From 2-12-FULL-35-23 sp965196985 (lineage in GTDB: Bacteria; Pseudomonadota; Gammaproteobacteria; UBA12402), in NCBI GenBank assembly GCA_965196985.1, contig CBDALO010000214.1:124001-188000 (forward strand): DNA of 64,000 nt, given 5' to 3'. Each line of letters begins with the position of its first letter. Position 1 is the first letter of the stretch. Positions 56,640 to 63,734 of this stretch are shown here, piece after piece. The notes under the pieces are model-generated. The model had not been told where the DNA came from and searched no databases. It worked only from the letters and a program-made list of their open reading frames with translations. The position numbers and the translations under genes are program-made.

Positions 56640-56867
56640 TCGGTAGGTTGCGTAAGACTTACCTGTCCGAGGACTCTTTTGTGTAGAGGTTCGAATATAC
56701 ATAACTCAATACTCTCATCACTTCACCAGCCCATGCAACCCCTTATTGCCATTATGTGTCACTACATTCGAGAATTCACGTTTCTAGGCAAGTAAAATCA
56801 ATGGGTTGAGTTAAAAATAGTGATGAAATTTTTGATTTTCAGGGTGAAATGGCCAAACTTGGGTTAA

Positions 56868-57068
56868 GTTGAAGTGAATAATAAGGCTTCATAGGGTTTT
56901 AGGATAGATCATTCTTGTTCTTATTAACGAGATATAATTGCTATTACCTAAAAGTTAATAATTTATTTTGAGAGGAGAAAAATTTGAGGTATAAATAATT
57001 TTTTAGATTGATTAGCATAATTAATTTAAGATATTATGCGATGAGACAGGTACAATAGAGTGCCATTT
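56868..57068. other. AT-rich stretch with no recognisable gene
   Basis: About 200 bp between the IS1634 end and the nitrilase remnant. The first bases (GTTGA) would complete the IS256 transposase stop. No ORF, terminal repeat or protein similarity is visible; it is presumably residual IS or degraded nitrilase DNA. Confidence 0.4.
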
Positions 57069-57322
57069 AGAATTTTAAAGGTTTTTCTAAGTACTGAAGT
57101 TGGTTTTTACAGACAAAATAACGCTCTATCAGGTCATCTTATGGTCATACTTGTATTATTGACCCATGGGGTCAGACACTTAAAGAATTAAAGGATACAA
57201 AAAATAATGTTATAATCAACGAAATAAATCTTGAAAGAATAAAAAGCATTAGACAAAAACTTCCTGCAATTCAACATCGAAGATTTAAAATAAAGAGTTT
57301 AACACTTGAAAAACTAGATTAA
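57069..57322 (+). pseudogene. Carbon-nitrogen hydrolase (nitrilase-like), C-terminal piece
   Basis: Translation gives STEVGFYRQNNALS, then after a one-base frameshift near 57130 RSSYGHTCIIDPWGQTLKEL, and the family ending INLERIKSIRQKLPAIQHRR, closing at TAA 57320-57322. This is the end of the gene whose start is at 48021, about 8.7 kb away across the nested IS block. The intervening part with the catalytic Cys is lost. Confidence 0.8.
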
Positions 57323-57343
57323 TCTCTAGTTTTTTTACTAGAT
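57309..57343. terminator. Bidirectional rho-independent terminator
   Basis: AAAAACTAGA pairs with TCTAGTTTTT across a short ATTAATC loop, with T-runs on both strands. It serves the convergent ends of the nitrilase remnant (plus) and the small membrane gene (minus), whose stop codons overlap inside it. Confidence 0.75.
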
Positions 57344-57546
57344 CTTTTCCTTTTTACATCAATAAATATCCACCAAACCCAAGCATAAAAAATCCATCCT
57401 AAAATTAAAATAAACTATGTGTAGGAGTAATTAATATTAGCGTTAGCATCATCATTTATAAATGCAGGTACTACAGATATTAAAAAGTTAATAGATGCTA
57501 ATAACGCAACAGTTAAACCTAATAAGTGCCAAACTTTATTTTTCAT
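57319..57546 (-). pseudogene. Small membrane protein with internal amber stop
   Basis: The ATG at 57546 overlaps the end of the regulator gene. The first 43 residues (KNKVWHLLGLTVALLASINF, then LISVVPAFINDDANA) end at TAG 57415-57417; the same frame then continues 31 residues, FILILGWIFYAWVWWIFIDV followed by KRKRSSKKTRD, to TAA. With readthrough it would be a two-helix membrane protein with a basic tail. It is probably a recent nonsense mutation; suppression or a real 43-residue peptide are alternatives. Confidence 0.6.
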
Positions 57547-57787
57547 CGCTATCCATTTTACCTATATATTCAATCATTGGAAAAAGATCACCAACTTGCA
57601 ATTTTAAGGCTGTTGCTATTTTAATAAGGTTAATAGCAGAGACATTCTTTTCACCCCTCTCTATACAACCAAAAAAAGACCTAGCCAAACCCGCCTCATT
57701 TGCAAAGCTTTCTTGTGAATAACCACGATCATTACGTAGTTTTCTAATTCGTTCACCAAGCTTTATTAACTCATTTTTTTTACTCAT
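57536..57787 (-). CDS. XRE/Cro-type HTH regulator
   Basis: An 83-residue protein, essentially one HTH_3 domain: LGERIRKLRNDRGYSQESFA and NEAGLARSFFGCIERGEKNV, then INLIKIATALKLQVGDLF. It faces away from parA across a 156-bp region with a CTCTATAGAG palindrome, so it probably regulates its own promoter and perhaps the partition operon. It shares a transcript with the small membrane gene behind it (10-bp overlap). Confidence 0.8.
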   Translation of the reverse strand: MSKKNELIKLGERIRKLRNDRGYSQESFANEAGLARSFFGCIERGEKNVSAINLIKIATALKLQVGDLFPMIEYIGKMDSDEK

Positions 57788-57824
57788 GATCGATATAATG
57801 AGACATTACCTCTATTAAGCCACG

Positions 57825-57834
57825 CTCTATAGAG
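57825..57834. promoter_or_regulatory. Palindromic operator candidate between HTH gene and parA
   Basis: The perfect palindrome CTCTATAGAG, extended imperfectly to CGCTCTATAGAGTGCG, lies between the divergent genes and upstream of the parA promoter. It is a likely site for the XRE regulator. Confidence 0.5.
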
Positions 57835-57865
57835 TGCGCTTTTTTACCAATCAGCAGAAAAGCGC

Positions 57866-57893
57866 TTGACATTTCTATAAAGGAGGGTAGTTT
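57866..57893 (+). promoter_or_regulatory. Predicted parA promoter
   Basis: The consensus -35 box TTGACA (57866-57871) is followed after 16 bp by TAGTTT as a possible -10, leaving about 50 nt of leader before the parA ATG. Confidence 0.5.
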
Positions 57894-57943
57894 AGATATG
57901 TTTTTACTATTTGTTGAAATAAAACATCTAAAAAGGGTTTAAA

Positions 57944-59008
57944 ATGCCTAAGAATACTTGGACAAGCGCAGACATAAAGAAAATTTATCGTACAACAAAT
58001 AAATTAAAATCAATGCAATCTTTATACAATGCTGAATCAAAAGGGGAAATCCCTAAAGCAAAAAGAGTTCCTAGAGGGAAAATTAAAGTACGTCTCTGGG
58101 AAACAAACCAGTTACCATATATAGGAAAGAAATTTGGCTTTCTTTCTACGCCAGAACAACAAATAGTTGTTTGTAAATATATACAAAAAGGTGGGGTGCT
58201 AAAAACAACAACAACCTTTAATGAAGCTAGATTATTAGCATTAAATGGCATTAAAACACTATTAGTTGGTCAAGATTTTGAATGCTCATTGACTGATATT
58301 ATTAAACCACAACGTGAGATAGTAAAGCTTGAAGATACTGAAACTCCATTAGGGCTATATCACTTTTTTTTAGAGGGGGCTTCATTAACTGAAATTATAA
58401 AAAAAACTGACTTACCAACTTTAGATTACATACCAGAAACACATGATTTAAGTGTCCTCGATAAATGGTTAGCCCAGCAAAAACGCAGAGAGTACATTTA
58501 TAAAGATAGGTTAATTAATAAACTAAGTGATTATGATGTTATTTTATTTGATAACAATCCAGGTTGGACCCATTTAGTTGAAAATGCAATTGTAGCCTCA
58601 GATGCCATTGTTTTTCCTTTAGGATGTAGTTTACTGCCATATATTGCTTCAGAAACAAACGTTGCCTCATTGTTAGAATTCCAAGAGGTTATGCATTTGC
58701 ATATGCAAAAATTGATTAGTTATCCAACTATGCTAAATAATTCTGGTATTAGCCAACAGGCATACGGTCAATATCTCACTAGATTTTCTGATTATATTAT
58801 TAATTGCCCTATTAAATACACAGTAATTGGAGAGGAGGCCTTATTGAACGGACAAAGTATACTTGAATATGCGCCCTCCTCTCCGCTTGCAAGCCAATAT
58901 TATGAGTTAATATGCTTATTATGGAGAGCTCTGACGCAAAAGTATGATGAATATATTAATACAAACTACTCTACCACTAAATATGTTGATGAGGAGTTAA
59001 TTGCATAA
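57944..59008 (+). CDS. parA: ParA-type partition ATPase with unusual P-loop
   Basis: A 354-residue protein. The N-terminal region (ADIKKIYRTTNKLKSMQSLY) is a helix-turn-helix type extension found in larger plasmid ParA proteins. The deviant Walker A reads KGGVLKTTTTFNEARLLALN, with Leu where ParA proteins normally have Gly (KGGVGKT). Further motifs are LLVGQDFECSLTDI and DVILFDNNPGW, where the usual Asp-xx-Pro motif is Asn-Asn-Pro. It acts with ParB to position plasmid copies. The stop overlaps the parB start (TAATG). Confidence 0.85.
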   Translation: MPKNTWTSADIKKIYRTTNKLKSMQSLYNAESKGEIPKAKRVPRGKIKVRLWETNQLPYIGKKFGFLSTPEQQIVVCKYIQKGGVLKTTTTFNEARLLALNGIKTLLVGQDFECSLTDIIKPQREIVKLEDTETPLGLYHFFLEGASLTEIIKKTDLPTLDYIPETHDLSVLDKWLAQQKRREYIYKDRLINKLSDYDVILFDNNPGWTHLVENAIVASDAIVFPLGCSLLPYIASETNVASLLEFQEVMHLHMQKLISYPTMLNNSGISQQAYGQYLTRFSDYIINCPIKYTVIGEEALLNGQSILEYAPSSPLASQYYELICLLWRALTQKYDEYINTNYSTTKYVDEELIA

Positions 59009-59997
59009 TGGCTATAAGTGAAAGTCAATTTAATAAATATGCAGAATCAAAAAAGAATGAAAAACTCACTTCTGCCTTACATAAGAAAAAGTATTCACAT
59101 CACAGAGTATTCGACGACCCTTTTAATAAAAAGGATGAAGAGCAAAGTGAGACTAACATATTAATTAAAGAAATCGACACAGATAAAATAATAAACTGGG
59201 AGCTACATGATCGACCTGAAAATGAGTTAGGAAATATTGAAGATTTAGCTAATAACATAAAACAAATAGGTCAACTGCAACCTTGTGTAGTTAGACCACA
59301 CCCAAATAAAGACTCAATGTATGAATTAATTATAGGAGAACGTCGCTGGAGAGCAGTGATGCTTTTAGGTTTAAAACTTAAAGTTGAAATAAAAGACTTT
59401 ACTGATAAACAAGCAATACTTTCACAGGCTGCTGAAAATGACAGGAGAAAAAATCTATCTGATTATGCAAAAGGAGTCCATTTTGCTAAATTAATTGAAA
59501 AAGGCTTCATTAAGCAGAAGGATTTAATTAGTGAGCTTGGGAAATCAAAACAATACGTTTCCGCACTACTGTCATTTTCAAAAATCCCTCAAGCAATTTT
59601 AGAAGAAATAGATGATATGTCACAGATTTCCGCAAGAACAGCGGAAAAAATTAAGCAGCTATCAGGAAAAGGAGATAGTTACGTTGAAGCGATTATATCT
59701 CTAGCCGACAAATTGAGAGAAGCACAAATAGGTCATGAAAAACTAGAAAGCTTGGTTAATTGTATTATAAAAAAAAATAAATATAAACTTAACGAAACCA
59801 CACATAATGTAGAAAACGATAAAATATATAGTAATACAGGAAGACATTTATTTACATGGCGTTTAGATAATAATAAAAAACCAAGTATTCATTTTCCAAA
59901 AGATATAGTTAAGTTAATTAACAATAGTGTTATTAATAAAGATGAAGTTAACAAAGGAATTATTGATTTAATTGAAAAACAAATAGACCAAAAATAA
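59008..59997 (+). CDS. parB: ParB-type partition DNA-binding protein
   Basis: A 329-residue protein. The N-terminal ParB/Srx domain shows DLANNIKQIGQLQPCVVRPH and the nucleotide-binding motif LIIGERRWRAVMLLG, then AAENDRRKNLSDYAKGVHFA. A helix-turn-helix follows (KQKDLISELGKSKQYVSALL), and a C-terminal dimerisation region. It binds a centromere-like site, not identified here, and works with ParA. The gene is followed by a strong terminator. Confidence 0.9.
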   Translation: MAISESQFNKYAESKKNEKLTSALHKKKYSHHRVFDDPFNKKDEEQSETNILIKEIDTDKIINWELHDRPENELGNIEDLANNIKQIGQLQPCVVRPHPNKDSMYELIIGERRWRAVMLLGLKLKVEIKDFTDKQAILSQAAENDRRKNLSDYAKGVHFAKLIEKGFIKQKDLISELGKSKQYVSALLSFSKIPQAILEEIDDMSQISARTAEKIKQLSGKGDSYVEAIISLADKLREAQIGHEKLESLVNCIIKKNKYKLNETTHNVENDKIYSNTGRHLFTWRLDNNKKPSIHFPKDIVKLINNSVINKDEVNKGIIDLIEKQIDQK

Positions 59998-60022
59998 AAA
60001 AGTCCGCCGAAGCGGACTTTTA
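59997..60022 (+). terminator. Strong rho-independent terminator after parB
   Basis: AAAAAGTCCGC and GCGGACTTTT form a perfect stem with a CGAA tetraloop followed by TTTAT. It overlaps the parB stop region and closes the parAB operon. Confidence 0.9.
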
Positions 60023-60124
60023 TAACCACAAAATTAAATTTAGGTGAGTGTTCGCATCACTACTCCTAATAAATAACTGCTATAGGGTAAAAGCAGGTAT
60101 TTCGTAGTAAATACTAGCTTATTA

Positions 60125-60150
60125 AATCCCTAAAAGCAATTACAGGGATT
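60125..60150 (+). promoter_or_regulatory. Hairpin sequestering the repA ribosome binding site
   Basis: AATCCCT (60125-60131) is exactly complementary to AGGGATT (60144-60150), which contains the AGGGA ribosome binding site of repA, 6 nt before the ATG. The leader could therefore fold and limit RepA synthesis. A second small inverted repeat, GTATTT/AAATAC, lies upstream near 60096-60115. An antisense RNA could act here, but none was identified. Confidence 0.55.
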
Positions 60151-60154
60151 GAAA

Positions 60155-61024
60155 ATGAGTTATAAAGCTAATAGTAAAATAGATAACAATGAAAACCTTA
60201 ATCTTTCGGGAAACCGCTGTGGCCATGACCCTGCGAACCCGCGCACCTATACCCGTGGCTCCGACCATAAAAAAACCTTCGATGCACTCCAAATAGCTTC
60301 AGAGAATGCCCAACGCTATGCGTTCAGCCCTGAAGGGGTCTTAGATCTGATTGACTTTAGTCGTGAATCGGATCGACAAGTCCGATCAGAACGCCGTGAG
60401 GCCGTCAGTTTAGTGTTAGGGGTACTGATTAATCATGCGGACATGGCCCACTTACGAGTAGTGCGATATCTCAATGGCACGAGCTGGCGTGACATGAAGA
60501 TCACTGAGATTGCTAAGCTGGCGAACATTACTGTTAAACGCTGCGAGCGGGCGTTAAAAGATCTCAAGCGAGCAGGGTACTTAACCCTGGAAAAACGCTT
60601 TACCTTCAAAAAAGGGGCTATTCGTGCCTTAGTCTCGATTAAACGCTTGAATGCCGTGTTATTCCATCATTTAGGCGTCGGGTGGGGTAAACTCAACCAG
60701 TGCATCCAATGGGCTAAAAAACGCCTGGAACGCCGCCAGAAACAACACAGTAAAGCGGAAGCGAAACTGGCGTATCTGGCCAATCAGCACAATCACACTA
60801 AAAAGCCCACCAACAAGCCCCAAGGCCCAAAAACGACTGGCTTGGCGAAGCTCGTGCAAAACTTACTGCCCGCGCAACAACAGCTTCACGATCAAACCCA
60901 ACAGCAACAAGCCTTAGCCAAGCAACGCAATCAGTGGTTTTTAAAGAAAATGCACTTATTGCAAGCTGAGCCGGATCTTGATGACGCCGCCATTCTCGCC
61001 CGTTTAGGCGCACCACCGGCCTAG
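60155..61024 (+). CDS. repA: Plasmid replication initiator RepA (IncFII-like winged helix)
   Basis: The ATG at 60155 is preferred over the TTG at 60149 because the latter overlaps the ribosome binding site. About 289 residues: an N-terminal motif region (YAFSPEGVLDLIDFSRESDR), then RSERREAVSLVLGVLINHAD and ITEIAKLANITVKRCERALK, the conserved winged-helix signature of RepFIIA-type initiators, and a long Lys/Gln-rich C-terminal tail (QQQLHDQTQQQQALAKQRNQ). GC content rises sharply after about residue 20, like the T4SS block. It marks the replicon of this DNA molecule. Confidence 0.85.
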   Translation: MSYKANSKIDNNENLNLSGNRCGHDPANPRTYTRGSDHKKTFDALQIASENAQRYAFSPEGVLDLIDFSRESDRQVRSERREAVSLVLGVLINHADMAHLRVVRYLNGTSWRDMKITEIAKLANITVKRCERALKDLKRAGYLTLEKRFTFKKGAIRALVSIKRLNAVLFHHLGVGWGKLNQCIQWAKKRLERRQKQHSKAEAKLAYLANQHNHTKKPTNKPQGPKTTGLAKLVQNLLPAQQQLHDQTQQQQALAKQRNQWFLKKMHLLQAEPDLDDAAILARLGAPPA

Positions 61025-61308
61025 CTACCCCTTAACCCAATAAACTCACTACAATGCGGTAGGGGCTTCCTGTGGTCTGATTACACCAAAACCTCAGCCT
61101 AAGCCACTCGCAACTCGCTTTTTGCCCTCAGAACGTCTGAAAAGCCCTTAAACCCCATCCCTCAAGCCCACTTTTTATCCACCGCGACACCCCATCATGT
61201 TCATTAATCGAGTTGTCCCCAGTTTAAGTGTCAGGTAATCGGGGCTTAAGTGTCGGATGATTAATCTATTTACATCAAATAAATTATTCTTTTTTTATTT
61301 TTACTTTT
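61025..61308. other. Non-coding region after repA, candidate origin
   Basis: No gene is seen. Two direct repeats TTAAGTGTC lie about 24 bp apart (near 61214 and 61237, each followed by GGTAATC- or GGATGATT-like sequence) and are followed by an AT-rich stretch at 61258-61310. This layout fits iterons plus a melting region downstream of repA. The same AAGTGTC motif also resembles IS21-type ends, so an IS remnant is an alternative. Confidence 0.4.
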
Positions 61309-61499
61309 TTAAGGCTCCTTTGTGGCACACTTTTCCCGTAAACGCTGATTCTCTTGTTCAACCGCCTCATAGAGCTTTTTATACTGGTTAGCCGCATTGG
61401 TTTGTTGAACCTGCTGGCGTTCAGCCAACACTTTGGCTTTGTAAAACTGCGCTAAGAGCTGCTTTAAAAAAGTAGCTTCATTGGGTAGACTTTTGATGG
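61309..61499 (-). pseudogene. Coiled-coil protein, C-terminal piece
   Basis: Translation gives AIKSLPNEATFLKQLLAQFY, then KAKVLAERQQVQ and EAVEQENQRLREKCATKEP before TAA, a strongly helical, coiled-coil-like end. It is cut by IS91 copy 6 at 61500. The upstream piece (63078-63439) continues across the junction in a different frame, so besides the IS there is a one-base shift, or these are two overlapping genes. Function unknown. Confidence 0.55.
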
Positions 61500-63077
61500 C
61501 TTGATATTAAGGAATTTCAATGTGTCAATTGGTAAAAATACCACCAATTAAAATGAGTAATTTTAGCACAGGTATTTTTTATAAAATCGATTTAGTGGTG
61601 GGGCAGGGTTAGTTATGACAAACAATAGCCAAAACTAGCTGTTATTTGTTGTTTTGGACGGACTACCCCCCTAGGAAGTTATTAGATTTTTTTCAGTAAG
61701 GCGAGTTCACGATGCTTTGATAGCAATTTGTAACGGTTAGGTTGTCTATACCAGCAGTTAGCTAAAAACATTTGGCTACCGCATAGAACACATTCATAGG
61801 GGTCAATGTTAAAATTATTTTGCATTAAGGTGCGGTAATTGACCTGGGGTGTGTTTGGATCAGTTTCACCTAATAGGAGTCTGACTTTGGGTAGCATCTC
61901 ACCTCGCACCCGGTTAGCAAGAAACCCATAATAACGCACCATACGAAAGCCAACATCAGGAATGTGTTGAATAAATCGAGCAATAAACTCTTCCGCGGTT
62001 AATTTAAATTGCTTGTAGGTTTTAGAGACGTGATCAAGATAATTAAAACTGAGGCTGCTCCCATCAAAGTTTTTAATTTTTGACTCAGCAATAGGAGGAC
62101 GTTTGGTGTATCGACCTAAGTATTTAACGTTTTGTTTGTGATTCTTTGAGGGCTTTGCGCAATGTACTACCCATCGTTTTTGGTAAAGCTGATCAAGCAG
62201 TTGATTAAAGTTGAAAGTGTGGTTCAGTGTAGAGGCTAACTGATTTGGCAGAATAAGCCCTTTGTCCTGGTGGTGGTTTCTAAAAAGGTTAATGACCTCA
62301 TAACGCCACATGGACATTAGTGTAGGTTGATGGAAGTAGAGGCTTTTCCATTGTGTTAACTCTTTGTTGATACCACCCAGAGTGATTGACGCATGAAGAT
62401 GCACATTGCGCTTTAGATCTCTGCCAAAGGTGTGAAGCGCGATAAATACACCGGGTTTAACCCTCTTGTTTTTAGCAAGCTTGAGTAACACCTTTGCTGC
62501 TAATGGTGGGAGTAAATTAAGAAGCTCTCTGTTTGTCCAAAAGCAGTCCCAAAGAGTAGAGGGCATGGTGAATGTGATGTGTTGCCATGCAGTGTTGGGT
62601 AAGATTGCCATTTGTTGTTGTATCCATACTTCTGTGGCTTTTTTACCACACGATGAACAGCTTTTAGCTTTGCAGGTATGGCGGATGTATTTGACGTGTG
62701 AACAGTTTGGATTACTGCAATGATACTCTTTATGGCCACGCATAGGATGTTTGCAGCTAAGCAGCTTAACAATGCCAATGACAATAGCTTCTCTGATTTT
62801 ATCTTTGTACTTGGTGTGAAAGTTCCACCAGTTCTGATTGGTTACCAAGATTTGTTTGATACTAAAGCGTTTCATTATTCTTAGAGTAAAATGAGAAGCG
62901 CGTATAGTAGGTGAGTTATTGCTCAGCTACCTGAAGCAATTTCTATAGCAGGTGTGTTATTTTTATTCGTTATTATTCCATGGGCAGGTTTGACTAGTTT
63001 GAGACTTAATAATACTCGTGGCTTTGTAAAGACTAAACTCTTAGAGGCTTAGAAAGTTGCCGGCGAAGCCGGCCTGA
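61500..63077 (-). mobile_element. IS91-family element, copy 6 (1578 bp), inverted
   Basis: Same ends on the minus strand, inserted after CAAG (complement of 63078-63081) within a minus-strand gene. It is the only copy in this orientation and carries the CCTAGGGGGG variant. Confidence 0.9.
61682..62875 (-). CDS. IS91-family HUH transposase (copy 6)
   Basis: A 397-residue protein differing from the other five by one residue (NTAWQH instead of NTTWQH); all catalytic motifs intact. Confidence 0.9.
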   Translation of the reverse strand: MKRFSIKQILVTNQNWWNFHTKYKDKIREAIVIGIVKLLSCKHPMRGHKEYHCSNPNCSHVKYIRHTCKAKSCSSCGKKATEVWIQQQMAILPNTAWQHITFTMPSTLWDCFWTNRELLNLLPPLAAKVLLKLAKNKRVKPGVFIALHTFGRDLKRNVHLHASITLGGINKELTQWKSLYFHQPTLMSMWRYEVINLFRNHHQDKGLILPNQLASTLNHTFNFNQLLDQLYQKRWVVHCAKPSKNHKQNVKYLGRYTKRPPIAESKIKNFDGSSLSFNYLDHVSKTYKQFKLTAEEFIARFIQHIPDVGFRMVRYYGFLANRVRGEMLPKVRLLLGETDPNTPQVNYRTLMQNNFNIDPYECVLCGSQMFLANCWYRQPNRYKLLSKHRELALLKKI

Positions 63078-63439
63078 CTTGTATCTTCGGGCAAAAAGGA
63101 AGTGGGGGCCTCAAGCGCTGCTTCAAAAAAAGCGGGGGAAAGGGCACTCACTTCCGCTTTCAGCTGGGCAATGTGATCTTGCAAGGTAATGAAACTGGTT
63201 TGGGTGTTGGCCAGTGCCTCTTCGATCACTAACCGGCGAGCCTGGGCTAATCGCTTATGCTGATGCCAGTTTTCCGGCAGATCTTTCGCTTTCGCAGCGA
63301 CCAACTCATCAAATCGGTATTTATAGGCTTGCTTCATCTGAATTTCGACGCGCACCAGCTCACGCTCGCGTTGTTTTCGCCGATACGCTTGCTGGGCGAG
63401 GCGTTGCGCTAAACTACTAGGTTGCTTTGAATGGGTCAT
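63078..63439 (-). pseudogene. Coiled-coil protein, N-terminal piece
   Basis: The ATG at 63439 has AGAGG directly upstream; the longer frame to 63640 is non-coding by composition. About 120 residues: a basic helical N-terminus (SLAQRLAQQAYRRKQREREL), then a long helix (LVIEEALANTQTSFITLQDH), ending at the IS91 junction after LPEDTS. Rejoined without the IS this frame would stop soon after (HQKSTQ). It resembles small plasmid-encoded coiled-coil accessory proteins, with no firm family. Confidence 0.55.
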
Positions 63440-63582
63440 CCTCTTTTCCTCGCTGGTTCGCTCTTTGCTGAAGGAGTAGGGCGCAAAAAACAAGGTTCCA
63501 CAAGCACCCCGATGTTCCCCACTTCTAACCGGTTGAAAAATAAGCGAAAAATTCCTCGATTTTTTGATCGTCAAAAAACGCT

Positions 63583-63611
63583 GATAACCGGAGATACGAT
63601 AACCGGAGATA
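63583..63611. repeat. Direct repeats GATAACCGGAGATA
   Basis: Two exact copies (63583-63596 and 63598-63611) with a 15-bp period, followed by further GATAAGG units. They lie in the 295-bp gap between two minus-strand genes. Confidence 0.7.
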
Positions 63612-63666
63612 AGGATAAGGGAGAGGTGGGCAGAAAGCAACCCGAAACCACCTGTAAAGATAGCCC

Positions 63667-63686
63667 CCCATAAGGAACCTTATGGG
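63667..63686. repeat. Perfect inverted repeat CCCATAAGG-AA-CCTTATGGG
   Basis: Nine-base arms with a 2-bp spacer in the same intergenic gap, about 55 bp from the direct repeats. A protein-binding site or part of an oriT is possible. No T-run follows, so it is not a typical terminator. Confidence 0.65.
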
Positions 63687-63734
63687 AATGTATCAAAATA
63701 TAATCATCAAAAAAGAGAGCTGAAAATTATATGC

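Larger units (their letters stand above)
50157..56702 (-). pseudogene. IS1634-family transposase in three pieces
   Basis: N-terminal piece 56640-56702 (YIRTSTQKSPRTGKSYATYR), middle piece 52218-53483 and C-terminal piece 50157-50639 (from the DSEADKVTKISWS region on). Each break falls exactly at CAAG and each join keeps the frame. No single piece has all three catalytic acids. Confidence 0.9.
50077..56863 (-). mobile_element. IS1634-type element, copy 3, carrying three IS91 copies
   Basis: The right-end repeat CCCAACTTTGCCC is at 50077 and the left-end repeat at 56863 (reverse complement CCCAAGTTTGGCC); TTAA flanks both sides (50073-50076, 56864-56867). IS91 copies 3, 4 and 5 interrupt it at 50640-52217 and 53484-56639. 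Removing them restores a 2053-bp element. Confidence 0.9.
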
